Positions 14,739-23,900 of a stretch of DNA of 34,870 bases are shown here, one piece after another (position 1 is the first letter of the stretch; the number at the start of each line of letters is the position of its first letter). The stretch is from positions 1-34,870 of the forward strand of contig JAHCIT010000015.1 in assembly GCA_026129095.1 (NCBI GenBank), in the 5' to 3' direction. This stretch comes from Deltaproteobacteria bacterium (GTDB lineage Bacteria; JAGRBM01; JAHCIT01). The notes beneath the pieces were generated by a model. It saw only the letters and a list, made by a program, of their open reading frames with translations, was not told the DNA's origin and ran no database searches. Both the position numbers and the translations under genes were made by a program.

Positions 14739-15947
14739 ATGTCCGAACCGTTACTGGAATGCCGCATCGACCGAAACCAGTGGATCTGGAGCGGAAAGCT
14801 TCTGGGCAAAAAGGCCGCCGACAGGCTTGCCGGGCGGATGTTCGAGACCTGGCAAAGATTGAATGCCATGTGGCCAGGGATGCCTCAGAACGTGGAACGG
14901 ATGATCGTAATGGAGGAGGAAAAACTCCGGATTGTGCTGACGAAGCCGCCAAGGCGGTTCTCTTGGGGAGACGATCAAATCGGCATCGTGAACGGCTTCG
15001 ACGTGACGGTGGTGACCGAAGACGGGATATTCACCCCGCAGCAGCGGGCGGCCTATCTGCGGCTCTACGGTCAATGGCACCTTCGCCGGGCAATCGATGT
15101 GGCGCACACCGGCGGCCACTCGATGGCATTGATCCCAAGCCATGAGCCTTATGAAGCGAGTGACGAGGACCTGGAACTGGCGAAGCAGGCCGTGGGCTCT
15201 CTCTTTGCGGCAAAAGACCCGGACATGGCACTGGAAGTCTGCCCTCCCAGCGGAGAATACGAGGAGCAGTTCCCATCGAGGCGTCCGGATCCAGGGCTAA
15301 TCGAGCGCGACATTCTGGCGGCGCGGGCACTCTTGCCGTCAGTCGAAAAGGTGCTGTCCGGCAAGGAATCGCTTCGCCTCATGGAGCGAATCGAGGTGCG
15401 TCTCGCCTTCAGCACCCATCATGCCGCCCGGATCATCGAAGTCGCCCGTTCCATCGCCGCTCTCGACAGGGAAACGATCATCAGCCCGGCGCACCTCGCT
15501 GAAGCAGTACAGTACGCCCCGCCGGAGTGGCGCGGCCGGAAGAACCCCGGCGATGACGACGGATTCGACGGCTTCTGGGGCAAACCGGTCAGCGTCTATA
15601 CGCGGGCGCAGGCAATCGCCGACGGGACGCTCGTGGATCTGTCGGCAATCGTTCCCGACGTCTGCCTCCAGCACTACAAATACCCCATAGCCTGCACGGC
15701 CGCCGTCTGGGCTATCATCGACGCCGCCGTCCGCAGCAAGCACCACATGAACAGCGTTGCCGGAATCGTCCACGACATCCTCTGGATGAGCCGCGTCTAC
15801 AGGCGCCAGCTTTCGCCCGATACCGTCATCACGCGCGTGGCCATTACCGGCGCGGGCAGGAAGAAAGTCTACGGCTTCAAGTTAGTTGCCGGACCGGGCG
15901 ACGACGCCGGGCCCGTCATCACGATCATGCTGCCCGGGGAGGACTAG
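14739..15947 (+). CDS. Fusion of a ComM C-terminal-like helical domain and DUF6573
   Basis: The protein has 402 residues. Residues 1-130 are unrecognised. Residues about 205-265 (RIIEVARSIAALDRETI, then SPAHLAEAVQYAPP) match the C-terminal helical lid of ComM/Mg-chelatase AAA proteins, but no Walker A or B motif precedes it, so the ATPase core is absent. Residues about 280-340 match DUF6573, a small domain I recall from phages and plasmids (SVYTRAQAIADGTLVDLS, then YKYPIACTAAVW). The remaining tail is basic and beta-like. A DNA-related accessory role is likely from the next two genes. Only 2 nt separate its stop from the clamp gene. Domain matches are by eye. Confidence 0.6.
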   Translation: MSEPLLECRIDRNQWIWSGKLLGKKAADRLAGRMFETWQRLNAMWPGMPQNVERMIVMEEEKLRIVLTKPPRRFSWGDDQIGIVNGFDVTVVTEDGIFTPQQRAAYLRLYGQWHLRRAIDVAHTGGHSMALIPSHEPYEASDEDLELAKQAVGSLFAAKDPDMALEVCPPSGEYEEQFPSRRPDPGLIERDILAARALLPSVEKVLSGKESLRLMERIEVRLAFSTHHAARIIEVARSIAALDRETIISPAHLAEAVQYAPPEWRGRKNPGDDDGFDGFWGKPVSVYTRAQAIADGTLVDLSAIVPDVCLQHYKYPIACTAAVWAIIDAAVRSKHHMNSVAGIVHDILWMSRVYRRQLSPDTVITRVAITGAGRKKVYGFKLVAGPGDDAGPVITIMLPGED

Positions 15948-15949
15948 TT

Positions 15950-17203
15950 ATGGAATATGTTAACCCTGCCCGACCTTTGCTCATTTATCGGGTCATTGGC
16001 GGCGACTGGGTCTGGGGCGGCGCTCTGGCCGCCAACGCCAACAGGACAAAGGCCGACGAGGCCGCCGCGTGGGTAAAGTTCGCCTGGGATGGGGTTACGC
16101 AGGCGGAACCAGGTGAAATAGCCGGGAATATCCGGTCCATCGCCCTCGTTGCCGAAGGCGAGATCGAGATGGGCGTGGAAGGGCTCCGCCGGCCGAGACA
16201 AATCAACTACGTCCCCGGCCTCAAGATCCGCCTGATACCGGTGGCCACGGCCCACGCAGCGCCCGCGTTGGAAGCTTATCGGTCTGTCGTGGAACGCGGC
16301 GGATGGGCTCCCCCTGACGACACTCCAGCCCGAACGCTTTACCGTGCACTGGAGCGTGTTTCTCACAGCGCGGTCCACTCGAAAGAGGACGCCAACCGCG
16401 CCATGCGGCTCTCGAACGTGGCCTTTGAACGGGACGGCAGCGACATCCTCGTACTCACGACCGACGGCCACCGGCTCACGCTCCACCGGCTGGTGGGCTT
16501 TGCAAAGTACGTGAGCCGGTTACCGAAAGCCGATACGATCGTGCCCATCGCGGAGCTGAAAGCGCTCCTGCCGAAGCTGAAAACCGCCCGCAATGTCCAG
16601 ATCGACCTGTCCAGTCACGAGGGCGAACCGCAGGTCTATAATTACGGCTTCCAGGGGAGCTACGGCCCGGCGCTCGCCGATGCTTTTAGCGGCGCCATCG
16701 TCATCGATGGGGAGAGTTTTCATATCCCTGTTGTGAAGCACGAGTTTCTTGAATGGCGGCATGTTTTTCCGAAGCCTGAATGGAACGTGACGGTTGATTC
16801 TGGCGAACTGCTCGCCGCCATTTCGGACCTTTATGCCAGATGGTCCGAGACGATGAAAAACCGCCCCAAGCGCTCAGGGAAGAAAGAGCCTTCCGGGCGG
16901 CTCCAGTTCGACAGGAAGTCGGTACACATCGAGATCACGCCGGATATTCCGGATAAACCCGACACCTGCTCCGCCACTCTTTTGTCGTCCGGCATCAGCC
17001 AGAACCGGCCTGCGAGGTTTTACATGAACTTCCGGTACCTGAGGGACGCCTTGAGGCTGCTTCACGGACCGGTGGTGATCGCCGGCGAGAACGGCGGCAC
17101 GAACTCCATAGACGGCAATTCCTATCTCGTGAAGCCGGTAAGCCTTCTCGATCCTTCCGGACCTACCGAAATCCTCATCATGCCCATGCATCCGCCCCGC
17201 TAG
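15950..17203 (+). CDS. Divergent DnaN-like sliding clamp
   Basis: The protein has 417 residues, with GGGGAGGA just upstream of the ATG. Residues about 125-182 resemble domain II of the bacterial beta clamp (ALERVSHSAVHSKEDANRAM, then LVLTTDGHRLTLHRL, compare ATDGHRLA in DnaN). The C-terminus (RFYMNFRYLRDALRLL, then EILIMPMHPPR) resembles domain III and the family ending around MPMRL. The first 110 residues are much less like domain I and may be replaced. Beta clamps encircle DNA as dimers and tether polymerases and repair proteins. Here no polymerase is seen, so it may recruit host Pol III or other clamp-binding enzymes to element DNA. It sits between the DUF6573 fusion and RadC. Confidence 0.72.
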   Translation: MEYVNPARPLLIYRVIGGDWVWGGALAANANRTKADEAAAWVKFAWDGVTQAEPGEIAGNIRSIALVAEGEIEMGVEGLRRPRQINYVPGLKIRLIPVATAHAAPALEAYRSVVERGGWAPPDDTPARTLYRALERVSHSAVHSKEDANRAMRLSNVAFERDGSDILVLTTDGHRLTLHRLVGFAKYVSRLPKADTIVPIAELKALLPKLKTARNVQIDLSSHEGEPQVYNYGFQGSYGPALADAFSGAIVIDGESFHIPVVKHEFLEWRHVFPKPEWNVTVDSGELLAAISDLYARWSETMKNRPKRSGKKEPSGRLQFDRKSVHIEITPDIPDKPDTCSATLLSSGISQNRPARFYMNFRYLRDALRLLHGPVVIAGENGGTNSIDGNSYLVKPVSLLDPSGPTEILIMPMHPPR

Positions 17204-17222
17204 AACGTAAAAGGAGTTCGCC

Positions 17223-17684
17223 ATGGAAGCCGCCGTCACTCCCGGAACCGTTTACTGGGTCCGGTGCGTCCTTGAGCGCCAGAAAGGCATCGGCGGCAAA
17301 CCCGCCGGACGGCTCTCCAACTCCCAGTCCGCTGTGAAGCTGCTGGAGTTCATCCGGAACACCGACCGGGAGCATATTGTCACGATCTCCCTCTCGACGA
17401 AGAACGAGCCGCTCGCCATCTCCGTCGAGGCGATCGGCAGCACGAACTCCGTAAAGTCCGGTCCTGCAGAGCTGTTCCGGGTGCCGATCCTTGCCGGGGC
17501 TGTCGGAATCATCATCGGCCACAACCATCCCTCCGGAGACCCCTCTCCGTCGTCCGCCGACCGGCTGTACACGCAGGACGTGGCTGCCTCGGCGAAGCTG
17601 CTCGGCATCAGGCTGATCGATCACATCATCGTCGCGCCGGGCAGCGCCTATTACAGCTTTCTGGACGAGGGGGCGCTGGCCTGA
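17223..17684 (+). CDS. RadC-type JAMM-domain protein, short form
   Basis: The protein has 153 residues, with AAAAGGAG just before the ATG. The RadC JAMM motif is complete: His100 and His102 in GHNHPSGD and Ser110/Asp113 in PSSAD, with an upstream Glu50 in DREHIV. The usual N-terminal helix-hairpin-helix DNA-binding region of full RadC (about 220 residues) is missing, as in many plasmid and phage copies. The biochemical function of RadC is unsettled; such proteins are frequent on mobile elements. It follows the clamp gene by 19 nt and ends the + strand cluster. It is unrelated in detail to the JAMM peptidase at the left edge, which has the shorter MPN architecture. Confidence 0.85.
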   Translation: MEAAVTPGTVYWVRCVLERQKGIGGKPAGRLSNSQSAVKLLEFIRNTDREHIVTISLSTKNEPLAISVEAIGSTNSVKSGPAELFRVPILAGAVGIIIGHNHPSGDPSPSSADRLYTQDVAASAKLLGIRLIDHIIVAPGSAYYSFLDEGALA

Positions 17685-17821
17685 AGCTCTTTCCCAACTG
17701 CCCGTTGGCAGACGTCTCCACACCGCTTTTCCTGCGGGCCCGAATTCCGGATTTCCCAAGGATATGGCTTCGTTACGGCCGACCCCATGCCTCTAGATAC
17801 CTGAAAACACCAAGAATTTCG

Positions 17822-17850
17822 TTGCTCCGAATCCCGCAGACTGATATATA
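17822..17850 (+). promoter_or_regulatory. Candidate sigma-70-type promoter
   Basis: TTGCTC at 17822-17827 and TATATA at 17845-17850 are 17 nt apart in a locally AT-rich stretch. Transcription would start near 17857 and include both leader hairpins. The match to consensus is moderate (three and four of six bases). Confidence 0.35.
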
Positions 17851-17873
17851 AGCACCAGAGCCACACATCATCC

Positions 17874-17926
17874 GGCGGCAGAATGCCGCCAAACTGGCGT
17901 CCGGAAGCGGTGGGGACCGCTTCCGG
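17874..17926 (+). promoter_or_regulatory. Two perfect hairpins in the leader
   Basis: GGCGGCA-gaa-TGCCGCC (17874-17890) and CCGGAAGCGG-tgggga-CCGCTTCCGG (17901-17926, 10-bp stem) lie in tandem just before a G-rich ribosome-binding site (GGGGGAG, 17928-17934). They could control translation or protect the 5' end. No T-run follows either, so they are not standard terminators. Their presence argues that translation starts at 17943, not at the in-frame ATG at 17883. Confidence 0.65.
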
Positions 17927-17942
17927 TGGGGGAGTCTGGAAC

Positions 17943-20900
17943 ATGCGCCGTTTTTTGCCTGTTTTCGCGGGATTTCTGTCTGCCGGAATTTTCGTCCTTC
18001 CGCAAGCGGCTTCGGCCGATCCGGTCACGATTTCGATTGACGCTGGGGCCGACACATATGTCCGGAACGGTGCCGATAACACAAACGAGGGCGGGGCGGC
18101 ATTCTTGCGGATCCAGCAGTCCGGCAACAACCGTGCCTTGGTTCACTTTAGCCAAGTGGAACTCCAGGGCCCTCTACGCGGCCGCAACTTGATATCGGCC
18201 ACTTTAAAAGCGGATATCGTCCATAACGGAAACAATTGGGGGAGCACGGGACGGACGGTGGATGCCCACCGGATGCGTCAAGGTTGGTCCGAAGGAAATG
18301 GAAAAGTCGCGGGGATAAGTCCCAGCGACCGGGGCGATGGCCCGGGCGCCACATGGAACTGTGCCATTGACGCGAACATATCGAACCAAGCAAAAGACTG
18401 CACAGCCAATACCGCGTGGAACATGGGTGGCAGTGGCGAAAGACCGTGGGAACTGGTTCCCACCGGAACCGTCCTCATCCAGAACCAGCAGTCCGGCACG
18501 GTATCATGGGATGTGACGGCGGACGTGCAGGCATTTCTCGATGGCTCGGTCCCGAACCATGGTTGGCTGCTCCGCAAGACCAATGAAGGCCAGAGCGGCC
18601 TCGTGGAATTCGCGTCCAGGGAGAGCGGCAATCCGCCTAGTCTTGTGCTGGTGGTAGAAAACGCAATTTCACCGGAAGCGTCTGCCGTTATCGATGCGGA
18701 TACAGGCGGATGTATTGAAGTTGAAGACCCTCTCTCTCCCATAGTAGGGACGGGTATCTGCATTCCGCCGGGTGCGCTCGATGAAGATACAGAAATTTTT
18801 ATACGGGTGAGAAATGAAGATATCGTTCCCGATACGGAAGCATTCGATTGGACGCCCATTGGACCACCAGTAGAATTTGGTCCGGCTGGTCTGCTCTTCG
18901 ATATTCCTGCCGAGGTTCATCTCCGGTTTAGCATGATGGACCGGTTCCGTTTTGGAGGAACGGACGCCGAGATACACCTGCTGGGCCAGGAATCTCTTGG
19001 AGATACGCCATTTCTGGTCACAAGCTTTGATATCGACGAAGAAGATGAACTGATAACTTTTGATACCGGATCGTTCACTACCTTCCAGCCTTTCATTTTC
19101 TTCACTACAGCTGGACGGCCAGGGGCGTTCGCGGTTGGCGACCTGAACGGAGACGGCATTCAGGACATGGTGGTCGGAAGCGGCGGAGCAGTTATCGGAG
19201 ATGCCGACGGCCGGATAACAGTGTACCTTGGTAACGATGCCGATAATGACAGCAAGGGTGACGGTACGTTCTCAAGTTCCGAATATTTGTTGTCGGTCCT
19301 GCCTGTTCAGCGGACAGGCCCTGTCACCGGCGTAAACATTGCTGACTACACGGGCGATGGGATTCCTGACATCGCTGTCTACTATAATTCAATACTCTCC
19401 ACACCCGATAGTCATAAGGTACTGATCCGCATATTCAAGGGCCAGGATTCAAACAACGATGGATTTGGCGATGGGACATTTGAGCGAATAACCAACTGCG
19501 GAGGAACTCCTTATTATCTTACCGGTGACTGCGGGATCGGTGGATACGCAAACATGTCGGCCCAAATGGAAACCGCCGATATGAATAATGATGGGAAACC
19601 GGATCTTGTAATGTTAATGACAAACCAAAGTCCGGTCGTATATTGTGGAATGTGTAGCCCCAGGATCCACATGTACGTTATGTATAACGTTGGGACCGCG
19701 GCCAGGCTGTTTGCAGCCCCGGTTCGTCTCGACCGGTCATCGACGGATACTTCAGGGGCTCTCTACGGATGGCTGAGCCAGATACGCATAGCGGACTTCA
19801 ATGGCGATTCGAGGCCAGATATTGCAGCAATCAGCGTACCGAACAGTTCCATCCTGGAGATTTACCGGAATACCGGTGGCCGCGTCGACCTCGCCTGGAC
19901 CCAGCCCTTATGCCTGGCTCCTTTTGTTGGCAATACCTGCCCCAGCGGGCCCTTCGTCGGGTCGCCTGCCAATTTCGACGAATATGCCCCGCTGGACATA
20001 CTCACGACAGGCGGCATATTCCGTGGAAATGGAGATATCTCGTTTCAGCCACTTGAAAACCATTCTGGACTTACAATTAGCCCATTCTACGAAAGCGTTT
20101 CAGCGACCGGTCACATCAATCCGGATATGATACTGGATGTGGTTATTGGGAAAAAGCCAATTACAGTTCAGACCAACCCGTACAGGTATATCAATGCCCT
20201 TTCAGTTTTTATGGGAAATGAATCTTCAACCAGCCCCGGTATGGGTGATGCAAGTTTTCATTTCGATATAGATATAACGTACGGCTCCAACTTCAACCGG
20301 AAAGATATCCGGATTGCCGATTTCAATAACGACGGTTGCAATGATATAGTTTTGCTCAACGATCGGAACGCTCCCGCCGCATTTTTGCTTACGTTGAATG
20401 GGAGTACGGGCTGTGCGTTCGATGTACAGATAACGGTCTTCGAGGCTGACCCGGACATCGTGGCCCCCGGTGACACGTCTACTCTTTCTTGGGGCACCAT
20501 CAATGCGGATGCCTGCGAGATTCTGGCCGGCAGCGTCCTTCTGCATGTTCTGGATTCTGGTGAGCTGGCCGCCGGAAGTTTCGATGTATCCCCAAATGCT
20601 ACTACTACCTACACACTGACGTGCCAGGGACATAACGGGCCGGTGTCAGCCCAAGCGGAAGTCCGCGTGAACCGTCGGCCAGTAGGGACAATTCTTACCC
20701 CTGGCGGCGACGAACTGATCGCGGTCAGCGATGTTCTGGATTTTACGGCTAGCTGCATCGACCCCGACGGCGATACCGATCTGACGCACTCATGGCGGTT
20801 CAACGGGGCGGCACCGGACTCGTTAGTCCAGAATCCGGGGAGCATCCAGTTTGGCGAGACCGGTACGTACGTCATCACGTACATCTGCACCGACAGCTTT

Positions 20901-23900
20901 GGCTTTGGCAGCATTCCCTCGCAGCTGACTGCCATCGTCAACAGTCCGCCAGACGGAGTGATCAGCCTGCCAGCCGAACCAGTCGTGATCATTCCGGCCG
21001 GCGGCAGTATCGAGTTTACCGGCACATGCACGGATCCGGAAGACGACGTCCCGTTCGATCATCTCTGGACGTTCGGCGGTGGCGCTCCGGACTCCCTGTT
21101 GGAATCGCCCGGGCTGGTTGCCTTCGATTTTCCCGGCACATACCTGGTGACTTATTTGTGCATGGATGGCCTCGGTTTTGCCGATCCCGTTCCGGACACC
21201 CGGATGGTGATTGTCAATTCCCCGCCCGAAGGGGTCATTATTCAGCCCGATGGCGACCGCACGATCAGTGCTGGCGTTGCGCTGGATTTCGTTTCCAGCT
21301 GCACGGACCCCGATGACAGCCAGCCCTTCAGCCACCTGTGGGTGTTCAGTGGACCGGAGGATTTCACGTCCACCGACCAGGATCCGACAAATATCGTGTT
21401 CAATCTGACCGGCACCTATACGGTCACCTACATCTGCACTGATGGCTACGGTCTGAGCGATACGGACCCGCCGGGCATCCTGGTCACCGTCGAGGCTCCC
21501 GAGGCTGTGATAATCCGGTTCGAGATTTTTGAAAGCGGCCAGGGCTGCGCGCGGCTGGAATGGGAAACGGAGAACGCGGTCAGCTGCCAGATTACGAGCA
21601 GTCTTACCGGTGAACCGGACATGCCGTACAACATCCCCGATGACGGGCAGCATCTTGGCAATGTTAGCAGCGGCTCCCTTCCGGTTACACCCTGGGATGA
21701 CGTAACCTACGCGCTGACATGTCAGAACTCCGCAGGCCAGGCGGGGCAGTCCCATATTGCGCTGTTCAGCTCCAATGCCCAGCCGGGCATCCGGTATGTG
21801 CGGGCAAACCAGACCCTGCCATTGGACCGGCAGAACGGCAGGAGTTGGTGCACGGCTTACCGGCATATTTATGATTTACCACTACGCACGACAGGTAACC
21901 TGTATGACATGATGTGGATCGCCCGCGGCCGGTATACTGCCAGAATTCCCGACGGGATAATCGGGCCAACGAACCGAGTACCTCCGGTCCTAACAGCACA
22001 GGCGAATGTTGATGTTTACGGCGGGTTTATCGGCGACGAGACGCTGATTTCAGAACGTCCAGCGGTTCTGATCCCAGAGGTTGACGAAATTCCTGGCACT
22101 TGTCCGCTTGGCGATGAAGTCTACAACACCTCCGTAGTAACTTCACCAATGTTGCGGCCACAGTGTAATTGCAAATTTGCAGTCCGCAATAACGCGCTCC
22201 CGCTGTGGTCAGCTGCTACAGTTCTGGATGGAGATACATTCGACACTACACAGTTCGGTCCAGGCATTGAAGGTTGTGGGCTTATCGGTAACCTGGATAT
22301 CCATGATAGCGTTCATGTCGTGGAGATTCCCACTTTTGGGAATTTGCCGATTGTCACCCGACTCAATGGACTGGTAATTTCTGGAGGGGTCGCTCCAACA
22401 CCTGGTGGAATATCCGATACTGAGCCTTCTTCGCGAGGCGGCGGTGTGTACGTGGCACAAGGCAACGTGTTACGAGATGTTATATTCCGTGATTCGCTCG
22501 TTCTAGGCAATCATGCTGCAAGGGGTGGGGGAATTTGGGCCACAGGGAGTGGGCTTGTGATCGAAAACGTAGTTATACGAAATAATAGCGCAAGCTTCAG
22601 TGCCGGTGGATTGCTGAAACGTGGCGGTGCCGATAATAACAGAGATTTAATAATATCTGATAGTATATTTAGTTATAATTATGCCGATCAATTGGCTGGG
22701 GCAATCGAATTACAAAATCATAATAGTATCAGAGATTCTGTATTTTCATACAATCGTTCACAAGGCCAGGCTGGAGCGATTTTTGTAGAAGGATCTGCAA
22801 GAAACAGCGTCACCAATTCAGTATTCTTAGCGAACAAAGCTGCACGTGCCGGAATACCTTCTGGGGGTAACGGTGGTGCAATAAGTTTCGGAACAGCAAC
22901 TTATAGCCTCACGATAACAAATACCGCCTTCATTTTTAATGAAGCTTATTCTCAGGGAGGCGTCATCAATATTCCACTTCGGGCTTCAATAAACATACAT
23001 AACACGATTTTTTGGGGTAATAAGTTACTACGACCTCTTATTACCAGAGGAGACATAATATTTAGCGATGCGCAAACAAGCAACGTGAATATTTCCGGTT
23101 CATGCGCTACTTATTCCCATATCAGATTTCCACCAACCGGCGGCACGCCCTTTTCCAGCAGTTCTAATGTTGATATTTCATCACCAGCACAGAACCCGAT
23201 AGTTATTTCTGGAGATACATTTAGCCACCAGTCCGACCCGTTGAAAGTCTATCTCAAGCAAGACGGCAGCGATCCTGGAAGCGACTGCTTCAACGGCATC
23301 GCCGGGCTGGACTCTTCGGTCCACACAGAAATGGCGACTAATGCCGAGGCTGTCGGGCTCGTCTGGCAAAACCTCACGACGAACAGCGACCAGTCGACGG
23401 ACATGAGCCCGGTCGATCCAGGGGTGCATTATGTGCCTCAGGTGTCCGGAAGCGGCGCATTCTGGAGCCTCGCCTCGCTTACGGGACCGGAGGCACGGTT
23501 CGGGCATATTCTGGCTGATCCAGAGGGTGTCTTTGTCCTCTTTGGCGGCGAAAATGGAAATGGCGACCTGCTCGGAGATACATGGGAACTGGCTGATGGA
23601 ATCTGGACGGAAGTGGCGGGGGACGGCCCGCCGCCAAGAACCAAGCACGCCGCCGTCCACGACACCCTTCGAGACTCGATTATCATGTTCGGAGGACGGG
23701 GAACCGCCGGTACAAGCGGAGATACCTGGCTGTATGCCGATGGCGCCTGGCTGGAACTGTCAGTTACTGGCAATGTTCCGGACGCCCGCGAAGGTCATGC
23801 TCTCGCCTACGATGACAACCGGGATACCATCGTCCTGTTCGGTGGGATGGATGGCGGTAGCCGGTTCGGAGACACATGGGAACTCATCGAGTCCGCTGGA

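Larger units (their letters stand above)
899..17684 (+). mobile_element. Putative non-tailed, membrane-containing phage-like element
   Basis: About 20 co-directional genes are packed with little spacing and several ATGA/GTGA overlaps. The content is viral in style: XRE regulator, peptidoglycan lytic transglycosylase, M15 endolysin-like peptidase, holin-like protein, a run of beta-rich proteins of unknown family, DUF6573, a sliding clamp and RadC. Several proteins end in a single membrane anchor, as expected for virions with an internal lipid layer (compare Tectiviridae/Corticoviridae). No tailed-phage hallmark was recognised. Borders are not proven: no att repeats, integrase or tRNA were found, and the left border could lie beyond the window. 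The flanks differ in gene style, with defence genes on the left and giant secreted proteins on the right. Confidence 0.5.
17685..17942 (+). promoter_or_regulatory. Junction region and 5' leader of the giant secreted protein gene
   Basis: This gap separates the element from the giant gene. It holds a weak CCAAC-tgccc-GTTGG hairpin after RadC, a promoter candidate and two strong hairpins before the giant gene. I see no tRNA, integrase site or obvious direct repeat, though the far junction of the element should lie here or nearby. Confidence 0.5.

Noticed and set aside
1-17684. Conventional tailed prophage
   Set aside because: No large terminase, portal, tape measure, tail tube, sheath or baseplate gene could be recognised, and the cluster is rich in tail-anchored membrane proteins.
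17883-17942. Upstream in-frame start of the giant protein
   Set aside because: The extra 20 residues are encoded by the hairpin leader, and the real signal peptide and G-rich ribosome-binding site point to 17943.
20823-21866. Minus-strand 347-codon frame opposite the PKD repeats
   Set aside because: The + strand encodes clear PKD repeats; the antisense frame is a codon-bias artefact.
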